A stretch of 64,000 bases of DNA from Acidobacteriota bacterium. GTDB lineage: Bacteria; Actinomycetota; Actinomycetes; Actinomycetales; Microbacteriaceae. Numbering within the stretch: position 1 is the stretch's first letter; the number at the start of each line of letters is the position of its first letter. Below are positions 41,407 to 49,989 of the stretch, piece after piece. The stretch is from the NCBI GenBank assembly GCA_019352055.1, contig JABBOB010000001.1, positions 1 through 64,000 on the forward strand. The letters are read 5' to 3'. Made by a program: the position numbers and the translations under genes. The notes beneath the pieces were generated by a model, which worked only from the letters and a program-made list of their open reading frames with translations, made no database searches and was not told the DNA's origin.

Positions 41407-42822
41407 TCAGGCGTGACCGAGCCCCGTGACAGGGCCCGGCAGTGCGGTGGTGCACTCGCCGTCCGGCCAGGTGAGGCGCACCCCGGCCGCGGCGGTCAGG
41501 CGGCCGACGGGGGCCGTCTCGGTGAGGGGCGATCCCATGCGGGAGTCGCCCCGGGCGTCGGCGGTGAGCATGCCGAAGCCGGGGAAGCAGGTGAGCCAGT
41601 CGCCCATGCTCGCGTCGGGCGGCGCCGGAACCGCGGCGACGTCGATCTCTGCGCCGCAGCCGGACGCCTCCGCGAGCATGCCGGCCGTACCGACGACCCC
41701 CGCCATGCTCACGTCCTTCGCAGCGCGTGGCGCGGCGTCCCGCACGAGCCGGGTCATCGCGCGCAGCTCGGCACCCGTGCGGCTGGAGGTGGAGTCCCAC
41801 TGCGTACCGTGCGCACCGGGGCGCCAGCGGCCCGTGGTGTCGACCGTGAGGCTCAGCACGTCGTCGCGCCGTCCACCTCCGCCCGGCACCGGTGCCGCCG
41901 TGCGGCCGAGCGCGGTGACGGTCAGCGCCGCAGGGACGCCGACCTGCGTGTGACCGCCGAGGATCGGGACGCCCCACGCCTCCGCCGCGCTCCGCAGGCC
42001 GCGGATCGTGCGCCGGACCACCTCGAGGTCCGGGCCGGCGACCGCGTCGAGCAGCCCGACGGGGTCGGCGCCCATCGCGGCGAGGTCGTTCACGTTGACG
42101 AGGACGCCGCACCAGCCGGCCCACTCCGGGTCGCGCTGCACCATGGCGGGCAGGATTGCGTCGCACGCGGCGATCAGGTCGGTGCCCGGCACCGGGGCGC
42201 CGTCGTCGCCCACGAACCCGGCTCCGCCGAGCGAGGCGGGCGGCGCCGCGCCCCACGCCGCGCCGAACGGGTCCAACAGATCCTCGAGCGGCGCCTTCGT
42301 GCGTTCGGCCAGCGTCCGGATGCGGTCGATGGGCCACCGCATCCGCCGGTGCGGCGCCCCGGCGAGGATCAGGGGCCCGTGGTCCGTCCAGCCGAGGCGG
42401 CCGAACATCCCCGCGTAGCGGTCCTGGACGGTGGCGTCGAAGCGGAGCACGCCCGACGCCTCCGCGACCCGGCAGGCCTCGTCGACCAGTTCGGCGCCGA
42501 GTCCTGCGGCCCCGCGGATGCGCTCGTCGACGACGAGCCGGCTGCCGCCCCACCAGCCGATGTCCCGCGCGGCGAGCGGCGCGAGCCGCACACCACCGAG
42601 CACGGCACCGCCCTCGGTGGCCGTCGCGACGAGCACGACGGCGCGCGGGTCGTCGTCGACGTCGTCCGCGTCCGAACCGGCGAAGAGGTGCTGGTCGTCG
42701 ACGAACGCGGCCCGACGCAGCCGCCGGTAGGCCTCGAGCTGCGCGCCCTCGGCTCGCCGGATCGCCCACCGCGCGACCCGTCGCGGGCTGCCGGTGAGGA
42801 CCGGCACGTCGAAGAGCGTCAT
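41407..42822 (-). CDS. MSMEG_0567/Sll0787-family fusion of GNAT and AIR-synthase-like domains
   Basis: A 471-aa protein joining two activities that are separate genes in some Nit1C clusters. Residues ~20-150: GNAT-like acetyltransferase (ARDIGWWGGSRLVVDERIRGAAGLGAELVDEA). Residues ~210-470: PurM/AIR synthase-like ATP-binding fold with GWCGVLVNVNDLAAMGADPVGLLDAVAG, GVPILGGHTQVGVPAALTVTALG and KDVSMAGVVGTAGMLAEASG. Related PurM-like proteins use ATP to close rings or activate carbonyl groups. The ATG overlaps the radical-SAM gene stop (ATGA), and the nitrilase gene follows 22 bp on. Confidence 0.9.
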   Translation of the reverse strand: MTLFDVPVLTGSPRRVARWAIRRAEGAQLEAYRRLRRAAFVDDQHLFAGSDADDVDDDPRAVVLVATATEGGAVLGGVRLAPLAARDIGWWGGSRLVVDERIRGAAGLGAELVDEACRVAEASGVLRFDATVQDRYAGMFGRLGWTDHGPLILAGAPHRRMRWPIDRIRTLAERTKAPLEDLLDPFGAAWGAAPPASLGGAGFVGDDGAPVPGTDLIAACDAILPAMVQRDPEWAGWCGVLVNVNDLAAMGADPVGLLDAVAGPDLEVVRRTIRGLRSAAEAWGVPILGGHTQVGVPAALTVTALGRTAAPVPGGGGRRDDVLSLTVDTTGRWRPGAHGTQWDSTSSRTGAELRAMTRLVRDAAPRAAKDVSMAGVVGTAGMLAEASGCGAEIDVAAVPAPPDASMGDWLTCFPGFGMLTADARGDSRMGSPLTETAPVGRLTAAAGVRLTWPDGECTTALPGPVTGLGHA

Positions 42823-43958
42823 GCCCCGGCCGTCTTCAGCACGCCGCACGCGCCGCACGCCGCACAGCCGGCCTTCTGCTCCGACCCGAGCATCCCGGCC
42901 GCGACGAGCAGCGCCGCCACCTGGCGCGAGACGGTCTCGAGGATCGTCCGGTCCGGTGCGGGCACGTGGTCCACGTCCGTCGCGAGCGTGCCGCGGAGGG
43001 GTCGGAAGGGCACCACGAACGGGTAGACGCCGAGCCCGATCAGCTCGTCCGCCCAGCGCGGGACATCGTCCGGGTCCTCGCCGAGGCCGACGAGCAGGTA
43101 GGTGGACACCTGGTTGCGGCCGAAGACGCGGACGGCCTCGGCCCACGCGGCCCGGTACTCGTCCAGCGTCACCGTGCTCTTGCCGGGCATCCAGCGGCGG
43201 CGCACGTCGTCGTCCATCGACTCGACGTGGATGCCGATCGACTCGGCTCCCGCGTCGCGGAGGTCCTGGATCGCCCGGAGGTGCCGCGGCGGCTCGATCT
43301 GGACCTGGATCGCGAGCTCGGGCACCGCGTCCTTGATCGCCTGCACGCACCGGGCGAGGTGCTTCGCGCCGCGGTCCCAGCCGTTCGAGGTGCCGGTCGT
43401 CATCACCATCTGCTCGACGCCGTCGAGGTCGACGGCCGCGCGGGCGACCTCCGCCAGCATCGCCGGGGTCTTCACCGCGATCGTCGCACCGGCCTCCAGC
43501 GAGGCCTCGATCGCGCAGAACCGGCATCGCTCGCCCTCGTCGTACCGGATGCAGGTCTGCACCACGGTCGTCGCGAGCACGTTGCGGCCGTGCAGGCGCG
43601 CGATCTGCTCGTAGGAGGTGCCATCGGCGGTCGCCAGGTCGTAGAACCGAGGTCGGCGGACCGGGGCGACGTCGATCCCGACGTCGATCGGGCCCGCGTC
43701 CGCGGTCTCGAGCAGCAGCCGCCCGTTCGAGACGAGGTACGGGCTGTCGGCCTGCACCGGGATCGCCGCCTGCTCGCCGTTCCAGAGCACGTGGCCGTCG
43801 TCGCTCGGGCCGGCGCCCGCCTCCCGGTGGACCGGAGCGGCGATGCGCAGGCCGCGCAGCGCGACGTCGACGCGGCGGGACACCGCGTCCATGGCGTGCG
43901 CCCCTGGTGCGTCGGGCTCCCGGCGCAGCAGCGGGAGCCCGAGGTTCGTGACCGGCAC
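42819..43958 (-). CDS. MSMEG_0568-family radical SAM protein (NitD type)
   Basis: A 379-aa radical SAM enzyme of the Nit1C cluster. The cluster-binding cysteines appear as C136-x8-C145-xx-C148 (QTCIRYDEGERCRFCAIEAS), not the usual CxxxCxxC. Barrel motifs are QMVMTTGTSNGWDRG, IQVQIEPPRHL, ESIGIHVESMDD and STYLLVGLGEDPDD. A second cysteine set, CAACGAC, lies near the C-terminus and could hold an auxiliary centre. GTG 43958 is 2 nt from the preceding stop. It probably does the key C-C or C-N rearrangement of the pathway; the reaction is unknown. Confidence 0.9.
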   Translation of the reverse strand: MPVTNLGLPLLRREPDAPGAHAMDAVSRRVDVALRGLRIAAPVHREAGAGPSDDGHVLWNGEQAAIPVQADSPYLVSNGRLLLETADAGPIDVGIDVAPVRRPRFYDLATADGTSYEQIARLHGRNVLATTVVQTCIRYDEGERCRFCAIEASLEAGATIAVKTPAMLAEVARAAVDLDGVEQMVMTTGTSNGWDRGAKHLARCVQAIKDAVPELAIQVQIEPPRHLRAIQDLRDAGAESIGIHVESMDDDVRRRWMPGKSTVTLDEYRAAWAEAVRVFGRNQVSTYLLVGLGEDPDDVPRWADELIGLGVYPFVVPFRPLRGTLATDVDHVPAPDRTILETVSRQVAALLVAAGMLGSEQKAGCAACGACGVLKTAGA

Positions 43959-43960
43959 GG

Positions 43961-44485
43961 TCAGACCATGTAGGTGCTGTTGATGACCGCGCCCTTGTTG
44001 GCGAAGTAGATGAGCGCGTCCTGCACGTCGAGCGGGTGGCAGGGGATGGTGCCTTCGATGAGGTCCTCCTCGCGGAGACCGTGCAGCGACAGCCCGAAGC
44101 GGCACACGAACACGGTGCCGCCCTCCTCGATGAAGGTCGTGATCGTGTCGTTGATGTTCTGCTCGCCCGGGAACGCGGAGTCCCCGGCGGTCGGGAAGCC
44201 GCGGGTCGCGATCGCGTTCATCGCGCCCGGCCCGTAGAAGTAGAGGACCGAGTCGAAGCCCTTGCGCAGCGCGCGGAGCGCTTGGAGGCAGGCGACGAAG
44301 CTGACGCTCGACTCGTGCGCGATGCCGTGCACGAGGGTGAAGTAGGACTGCCCCGGCTCCGCCTGGATGTCCGGGAAGATCTTCGTCGAGCCGTAGATGC
44401 TGCTGCCCGCGGGCAGGGCGGGGTGCGGGATCTCGTTCCTCGAGGTCTCGATCTTCGCGAGGATCTCTTCGTCGAACAGGGCCAT
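43961..44485 (-). CDS. MSMEG_0572/Sll0783-family protein (NitB type)
   Basis: A 174-aa protein that matches the Sll0783-type family: IETSRNEIPHPALPAGSSIYGSTKIFPDIQ, SYFTLVHGIAHESSVSFVACLQALRALRKGFDSVLYFYGPGAMNAIATRGFPT and DALIYFANKGAVINSTYMV. The fold resembles small DsrE/peroxiredoxin-like proteins of sulfur relay, but no function is established. Sll0783 was described as nitrogen-starvation induced in Synechocystis. ATG 44485 follows AAGGAG. Second gene of the operon, 49 bp after the amidohydrolase. Confidence 0.9.
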   Translation of the reverse strand: MALFDEEILAKIETSRNEIPHPALPAGSSIYGSTKIFPDIQAEPGQSYFTLVHGIAHESSVSFVACLQALRALRKGFDSVLYFYGPGAMNAIATRGFPTAGDSAFPGEQNINDTITTFIEEGGTVFVCRFGLSLHGLREEDLIEGTIPCHPLDVQDALIYFANKGAVINSTYMV

Positions 44486-44534
44486 GTGGCGCTCCTTGGG
44501 GTTCGGTGGTGCGGGGGTCGGACGAGCGGAGGGC

Positions 44535-45356
44535 TCAGTACAGGGCTTCGAAGTTCGCGCGGAGGAACCGGCGCCCGAGCTCGCCGTCCTTGACCGCGTC
44601 CTGCATGCGGGCGAGCTCTCCCGCGTGGTCGCCCCATGGGATGTCGGAGGCGAAGAGGATGCGGTCGTGCCCGATGCCGCGTCGCTCGATCTCGGCGACG
44701 AGCCAGACCGCCGCGAAGCCGATCGCCCAGCTGGTGTCGCTGTAGACGCGCTTGCCGCGCTCGATCCAGTCGAAGAAGCGGCCGCCGATGAGCTTCATGT
44801 GCCCGCTCATGCCGCCGCCGAGGTGCACGAGGTGGATGCGCACGTCGTCGCCCCAGCGCTCGACGAGCTCCCCGATCCGGTCGATGTCGCTCGCACCGCC
44901 GGGCGACGTGTGGATGTGCACCGTGAGGTCGTGCTCCTTCGCCGCGGCGAACATGCGGCCCAGCTGCTCGAGGCAGCCCTCGTCGTCGGCCGCGCCCCCG
45001 AGCAGGAAGCTCGTCTTCAGCGCGGCGACCCCCTCCTCGCCGGCGAGCGCGAGCGCGGAGGTGTTCCGCTCGGCGTCGCTCGGCTTCGGGGAGATCCAGA
45101 GGCCGCAGCGCACCCGGTCGTCGGCCTGCGCAGCCTCGAGGGCCAGCGAGTTCAGCTCGAACGCGACCTCGGGGATCGGGACGCCGTAGTTCGGGAGCAC
45201 GAGCACGCGCTCGGTGCCCTCGTCGTCGAGGTCGGCCATGAACGCCTTGACCGTCTGGCGGGCGGTGAGGTCCGCACGGATCGCGGGACCGCCGTAGAAG
45301 GGGTACGCGGGCAGGGCACCGATGTGCCGATGCGCGTCGTGCACCCCTGAAGCCAT
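44535..45356 (-). CDS. Amidohydrolase-2 family metal-dependent hydrolase
   Basis: A 273-aa TIM-barrel protein. The metal motif is VHDAHRHIG at about 5-13 (HxxxH in place of the more usual HxH). Further candidate ligands are in LTVHIHTSPG (H-x-H), IHLVHLGGG and LFASDIPWGDH (Asp). This fits the amidohydrolase/decarboxylase family; substrate unknown. It is the first gene of the Nit1C operon. ATG 45356 has no clear Shine-Dalgarno; a GTG four codons on is an alternative. A pair of GAAAC words lies just upstream. Confidence 0.8.
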   Translation of the reverse strand: MASGVHDAHRHIGALPAYPFYGGPAIRADLTARQTVKAFMADLDDEGTERVLVLPNYGVPIPEVAFELNSLALEAAQADDRVRCGLWISPKPSDAERNTSALALAGEEGVAALKTSFLLGGAADDEGCLEQLGRMFAAAKEHDLTVHIHTSPGGASDIDRIGELVERWGDDVRIHLVHLGGGMSGHMKLIGGRFFDWIERGKRVYSDTSWAIGFAAVWLVAEIERRGIGHDRILFASDIPWGDHAGELARMQDAVKDGELGRRFLRANFEALY

Positions 45357-45378
45357 GCGTCAAGGGAACCGCGCAGCG

Positions 45379-45394
45379 GTTTCCGGATGGTTTC
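45379..45394 (-). promoter_or_regulatory. Paired GAAAC words upstream of the Nit1C operon
   Basis: Minus-strand GAAAC-N6-GAAAC (45394-45379), 23-38 bp before the first start codon. The GAAAC half and 11-bp spacing are those of GlnR nitrogen-control sites in actinobacteria, but the GTnAC halves are not clear. Tentative. Confidence 0.3.
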
Positions 45395-45429
45395 CCCAGG
45401 AATACCGTCCGATCACGCCGCGCCGGGCC

Positions 45430-45474
45430 GTGTGACCGGCAGATCACGGGAGCCTTGGGCTCCGGTGTGACCGG
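45430..45474. repeat. Direct repeat GTGTGACCGG around a small hairpin
   Basis: GTGTGACCGG at 45430-45439 and 45465-45474; between them GGAGCC (45449-45454) pairs with GGCTCC (45458-45463). It lies just behind the helicase stop and may be its terminator. Confidence 0.45.
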
Positions 45475-45485
45475 TCGCCCCGGGA

Positions 45486-48400
45486 TCAGGCCAGGAGCTC
45501 GCGGACGTCCGCCGCCGTGAGCGACGCGGTGGCCGCGCTTCCGCCGCCGTCCATGACCGCGTCGAACAGGGCGCGCTTCGACTCCTTCAGCGCCATCACC
45601 TTCTCCTCGATCGTGTCCTTCGCGACGAGCCGGTAGACCATCACCTGGCGCTGCTGGCCGATGCGGTGCGCGCGGTCCACAGCCTGCGCCTCCGCCGCCG
45701 GGTTCCACCACGGGTCGAGCAGGATGCAGTAGTCCGCCTCCGCGAGGTTCAGACCGAACCCGCCCGCCTTCAGCGAGATCAGGAACACGTCCGCATCGCC
45801 CGACCGGAAGCGGTCGATCGCGTCGCCGCGCCGACGGGTGGAGCCGTCGAGGTAGGCGTACTTGATGTCGGCCTCGTCGAGCCGGTCCTTCACCCGCCCG
45901 AGCAGCCGGGTGAACTGGCTGAAGACGAGCACGCGATGGTGCTCCTCGAGAGCGTTCTGCAGCAGCTCGTCGAAGAGGTCGAGCTTGGCGGAGGGGATCC
46001 CCTCGTTCGCGGAGTCGATGAGCGCCGCGTCGAGCGCGACCTGCCGCAGGGTGGTGAGCGCCCGGAAGATGGTGAACCGGTTGCGGTCGAACTCGCCGAT
46101 CAGTCCCAGCACCCGCTGCCGCTCCCGGTTCAGGTAGCGGTCGTAGACGGCGCGCTGCTTCCTGCCGAGCTCCACCTCGATGACCTGCTCGGTCTTCGGC
46201 GGCAGGTCGGAAGCGACGAGCTCCTTGGTCCTGCGGAGCAGGAGCGGTCGGATCCTCCGCTGCAGCTGTGCGAGGCGATCGCGGTCCCCCTCCTTCTCGA
46301 TGGGCTTCGCGTAGTGGTCCTGGAACCCGGAGGGCGACGGGAACAGCCCCGGCGCCGCGATGGAGAGGATCGACCACAGCTCCATCAGGTCGTTCTCGAG
46401 CGGTGTGCCCGTGATCGCGAGCCGGAACGGCACGTCGATCGCGCGGATGCGCTGGTAGGTCGTGGAGTGCCGGTTCTTCGCGAACTGCGCCTCGTCGAGC
46501 AGCAGCCCGCTCCACGGGATCGCCGTGTACGACGCCGTGTCGAGCCGGATCAGTGCGTACGAGGTCACGACGATGTCGGCGTCGCCGATCGTGTCCCGCA
46601 GCGGGGTGCGGCTCTTCTTCGAGGTCTCCGTGACCGCCACGACCTCGACCCCGGGCAGGAACCGGTTCGTCTCCGCGAGCCAGTTCGGCACCACGGAGGT
46701 CGGCGCGACCACGAGGAAGCGGGGACGCTCCTCGCCCCGTTCCTCCGCGAGCTCGATCGCTCGGCCGATCATCGCCAGCGACTGCACCGTCTTGCCGAGG
46801 CCCATGTCGTCGGCGAGGACCCCGCCGAGCCGGTTGTCGTAGAGGAAGGTCAGCCAGTCGTAGCCCTCCTGCTGGTAGGGCCGCAGCTCGGCGAGGAAGC
46901 CCTTCGGCAGCGGCTGCGTCTCGAGATGGCCGTCCGCGCCGAACCCGCCGGTCACCTCGACCGCCCGCCGCCAGGTCTCGGCCTGCCGCGCGACGGTGCC
47001 GAGCGCGACGAGGTCTTCCCAGAGGGAACCCTGGAAGCGGGAGATGCGGAGGGGCGCGCGCGGGTCGTCGGTGAGCTCGCGGGCCTCGGCGATCAGCGCG
47101 CGCAGGTGCTCGAACACCGGGTCGTCGAGGGGGAACCACACGCCGCCGGGCAGCACCATCGCGTCGTCGCCCCGCGCCAGCGCGAGGAACACCTCCGCGA
47201 GCGGCGCGACCTCGCCGCCGATGCGGACCTCGATGTCGAGGTCGAACCAGTCCCGGTTCCCCTCCACCGCGCGGGTGCCGATCGCGACGACCGGCGTCTC
47301 CTCGGCGGCGCGGTACTCCACGGGATCGCCGTGCTCGATGACCTGCACGCTCGGCACCGTGCGCACGCCGGGCAGCAGGTCCTGCGCGAAGGCGACCGCG
47401 GCCATCCCGTGGACCGCGAAGGTCTCGCGCAGCTCGCCGTGCGCGCCGATCAGCTCGGGTGTGCGCACGCTGTCGACGCCCGCGCCGCGGAGCGCCGTCA
47501 CGATGCGCCGCTCCTGGAGCGGGTCGCGGATCGCGTCCTCCTCACCACCCAGGGTCAGCGGCGTCGAGTCGCCCGGCAGCGAGTACCGCCACGACCAGCG
47601 ACCGGTGACGCCGCCGGGGCCGTGGGCCACGGTCAGCTCGAGCGTGGCGAGGGGACGCGCGGGCGGCGCGAACGTGCCGTCCCGGCTCACGATCGGCAGC
47701 ACGCTCGCGAGCCGTCGGTAGTGGTGCGCCAGGAAGTCGGGCTCCTCCTCCGCCGGCACCTCGATGGGGTCGGGGAGGCGGAGGAACGCGTGCGCGGCGG
47801 GCTGGAGGGGCTCGGCGAACGGGGCGAGCGAGATCCGCGCGTCCGCCAGCGTGTCCCCGGGCTCCCAGGTCGCGACACCGATGCCCGGGTCGCCGATGAG
47901 CGAGAACGGCGGCGCGATCGCGACGCCCGTGGCCGGGTCGCCCTGCACGAGGAGCGGAGCGAGGGCGAGGCCCGTCGTCGTGCGCACCAGGTCGGCCGCC
48001 GGTGTGACGGGCTCGCTCTCGATGATGAGCGGCGCCTGCGTCCTGCCTCCGGTGACCAGTCCGACGCCGTGGTCCTGCGCCTCCTGCAGCAGCGGCCAGA
48101 GCGCGGTGGTGCGGGACCCGCCGAGCTGCAGCCAGGTGTCCGCCGCGAACGAGGAAGGCCCCGCGGTGAGCAGCCGGTGCACCTCGCGGAGGATGCGGGC
48201 CTGGGCGTCGTCGTAGTCGTGCACGGACCACTCGTTGATGACGGTGCGCCACGAGATGCCGGTGCGCCGCCAGCGGCCGTTCGCACCGAGCAGTACCGGA
48301 CGCACGCCGACGGTGACGGGCCGCTCCCGGGGAGCGGTGCGGCGGGAGCCGGTCCACGGCTGCTCGGACTGCTGCAGCTCGAAGACGAGTCCGAGCACCG

Positions 48401-48773
48401 CAGCCGCGTCGTCCGCGTCGAGGCCGTCCAGGATCGGATCGAGCGTCCGCCGCCAGAGGGCGTCCGCGACGGTGGCCGCGGGAGACGCGGGTGCTCCGCG
48501 CCTCCCCTCGAGCAGCACCGCACCGACGTGCTTGCAGTCCGAGCCGACCGGGCAGTCGCACCGGCCCGAGATCGGGACGGGACCGTCGGGCGTGGGGCGC
48601 AGACGCACCCGGGCGGAGTACCGGGCGTGCTCGGAGCCGCGGACCCGGCCCGTGAGCGTGGTCCGGTCGGTGCTCCAGCGCACGTCGGAGACCCGGCCCT
48701 CCCGCTGATAGCGGTCCGCCCGGGCGAACCCGGCGGGGCCGGTGATGCGTGCGACGTCGAGATCCGAGTACAC
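45486..48773 (-). CDS. SWIM-domain SNF2-family DEAD/DEAH-type helicase
   Basis: A 1095-aa ATPase. The N-terminal SWIM zinc finger has C72, C74, C80 and H82 (RCDCPVGSDCKHVG). A long middle region of unknown fold follows. The SNF2 motor is C-terminal: Walker A LADDMGLGKTVQ near 660, LLLDEAQFAKN near 758 (DEAQ box), ITGTPLENDLMELWSI, and motif VI VDRAHRIGQQRQVMVYRLVAKDTIEEK. Such proteins translocate on DNA and remodel nucleoprotein; bacterial roles are poorly known. GTG 48773 is preceded by GGGGGAGGGGGAC; a TAAACT -10 is at 48809-48814. Confidence 0.93.
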   Translation of the reverse strand: MYSDLDVARITGPAGFARADRYQREGRVSDVRWSTDRTTLTGRVRGSEHARYSARVRLRPTPDGPVPISGRCDCPVGSDCKHVGAVLLEGRRGAPASPAATVADALWRRTLDPILDGLDADDAAAVLGLVFELQQSEQPWTGSRRTAPRERPVTVGVRPVLLGANGRWRRTGISWRTVINEWSVHDYDDAQARILREVHRLLTAGPSSFAADTWLQLGGSRTTALWPLLQEAQDHGVGLVTGGRTQAPLIIESEPVTPAADLVRTTTGLALAPLLVQGDPATGVAIAPPFSLIGDPGIGVATWEPGDTLADARISLAPFAEPLQPAAHAFLRLPDPIEVPAEEEPDFLAHHYRRLASVLPIVSRDGTFAPPARPLATLELTVAHGPGGVTGRWSWRYSLPGDSTPLTLGGEEDAIRDPLQERRIVTALRGAGVDSVRTPELIGAHGELRETFAVHGMAAVAFAQDLLPGVRTVPSVQVIEHGDPVEYRAAEETPVVAIGTRAVEGNRDWFDLDIEVRIGGEVAPLAEVFLALARGDDAMVLPGGVWFPLDDPVFEHLRALIAEARELTDDPRAPLRISRFQGSLWEDLVALGTVARQAETWRRAVEVTGGFGADGHLETQPLPKGFLAELRPYQQEGYDWLTFLYDNRLGGVLADDMGLGKTVQSLAMIGRAIELAEERGEERPRFLVVAPTSVVPNWLAETNRFLPGVEVVAVTETSKKSRTPLRDTIGDADIVVTSYALIRLDTASYTAIPWSGLLLDEAQFAKNRHSTTYQRIRAIDVPFRLAITGTPLENDLMELWSILSIAAPGLFPSPSGFQDHYAKPIEKEGDRDRLAQLQRRIRPLLLRRTKELVASDLPPKTEQVIEVELGRKQRAVYDRYLNRERQRVLGLIGEFDRNRFTIFRALTTLRQVALDAALIDSANEGIPSAKLDLFDELLQNALEEHHRVLVFSQFTRLLGRVKDRLDEADIKYAYLDGSTRRRGDAIDRFRSGDADVFLISLKAGGFGLNLAEADYCILLDPWWNPAAEAQAVDRAHRIGQQRQVMVYRLVAKDTIEEKVMALKESKRALFDAVMDGGGSAATASLTAADVRELLA

Positions 48774-48868
48774 GGTCGTCCCCCTCCCCCGGTGAGCGCG
48801 AACCCTCAAGTTTAGGTGGGCCCGAGGAGCCCCGGCGCACGGTCTGCCGGGACGAGCGGCCGGACGGG

Positions 48869-49933
48869 TCAGGCGGCAGCCAGCGCGCCCTGCTGGAGGC
48901 GCGCCGCGAGCAGCTCGATCGTGCGCTCGCGAGCGGGGACGCGGTCGATCGGGTCCGCTGCGAACGCACCGGCCGCGGGGCTCACCATGATCTCGTCGAC
49001 ACCGTACCGTTCGGCGAACGCGGCGAGGCGCTCAGCCACGTCGGAGGCTTCGCCGACGAACCAGCGATCCCGCATGGCGGCGATCAGCTCCTGCTGCGCG
49101 GCGGTGATCGCGGCGCTCTCCGCGTGCTCGACGGTGTCGAGGGCGGTGAGCGGGGTACCGGTGCGGAGCCGCGCCATGTGCTGCAGCTGGGGCAGCGCAA
49201 GACGATCCGCCTCCCGGGCGGTGTCGGCCGCCACCACGTTCGCGGTGAGGAAGGTGCGCGGTGCCGCGAGCTGCTCGGACGGCTCGAACCGCGAACGGTA
49301 CAGGTCGAGCGCGTGCTCCGTCCCCTGGCCGGAGAAGTGGTGCGCGAACACGTACGGCAGGCCGAGCCGGGCCGCGAGCTCCGCGGAGTAGTCGGAGGAG
49401 CCGAGCAGCCACAGGTCGGGGGTCCCGGCTGCCGCGGGCGTCGCGCGCACCGTGTACTCCTCGCCGGTCGCGAGCCGGAGGCCCGCGCCCTCGCGGCTGA
49501 TGAGCGCCTCGATGTCGCGGATGTGGTTCGGGAACGCGTCGACGTCGCTCGTGTGCCCCTCCGAGCGCAGCAGCGCGGTGATCACGGGATCGGACCCGGG
49601 TGCGCGGCCGATGCCGAGATCGATGCGACCTGGCGCGGCCGCCTCGAGCGCCGCGAACTGCTCGGCGATCACGAACGGGGCATGGTTCGGCAGCATCACC
49701 CCGCCGGAACCGAGGCGGATACGGCGGGTGCGCCCCGCGAGCACGCCGAGCAGCACCGGCGGGTTCGTGGAGGCCACGGACGGCATGTTGTGGTGCTCGG
49801 CGAGCCAGAAGCGGTGCAGCCCGAGCGCGTCCGCGCGCTCGGCGAGCGCGATCGTCGCCGCGACCGCATCCGCGGAGGTCTGGCCCGTTCGGACGGGGAC
49901 GAGGTCGAGCACCGACAGGGAGAGTTCCGTCAT
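48869..49933 (-). CDS. LLM-class flavin-dependent oxidoreductase (MsnO8-like)
   Basis: A 354-aa luciferase-like monooxygenase barrel. It begins MTELSLSVLDLVPVRTGQTSADAVAATIALAERADALGLHRFWLAEHHNMPSVASTNP in a form typical of the MsnO8 subgroup; RIDLGIGRAPGSDPVTTALLR-type and LGSSDYSAELAARLGLPYVFAHHFSG segments follow. It needs reduced FMN from a separate reductase; substrate unknown. It is divergent from the siderophore-interacting protein gene, with an inverted repeat between. Confidence 0.85.
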   Translation of the reverse strand: MTELSLSVLDLVPVRTGQTSADAVAATIALAERADALGLHRFWLAEHHNMPSVASTNPPVLLGVLAGRTRRIRLGSGGVMLPNHAPFVIAEQFAALEAAAPGRIDLGIGRAPGSDPVITALLRSEGHTSDVDAFPNHIRDIEALISREGAGLRLATGEEYTVRATPAAAGTPDLWLLGSSDYSAELAARLGLPYVFAHHFSGQGTEHALDLYRSRFEPSEQLAAPRTFLTANVVAADTAREADRLALPQLQHMARLRTGTPLTALDTVEHAESAAITAAQQELIAAMRDRWFVGEASDVAERLAAFAERYGVDEIMVSPAAGAFAADPIDRVPARERTIELLAARLQQGALAAA

Positions 49934-49955
49934 GTGCGTGCCAACCCCCGCGCCG

Positions 49956-49976
49956 CCGACCGCATTCCGCGGTCGG
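49956..49976. promoter_or_regulatory. Inverted repeat in a divergent promoter region
   Basis: CCGACCGC (49956-49963) and GCGGTCGG (49969-49976) form a perfect 8-bp palindrome with a 5-bp spacer in the 56-bp gap between two divergent genes. It could be an operator; no regulator gene is adjacent. Confidence 0.4.
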
Positions 49977-49989
49977 GCAGAATCGGGCG

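Noticed and set aside
45666..48815. 1049-codon plus-strand frame opposite the SNF2 helicase
   Set aside because: Mirror of helicase codons, no recognisable domain.
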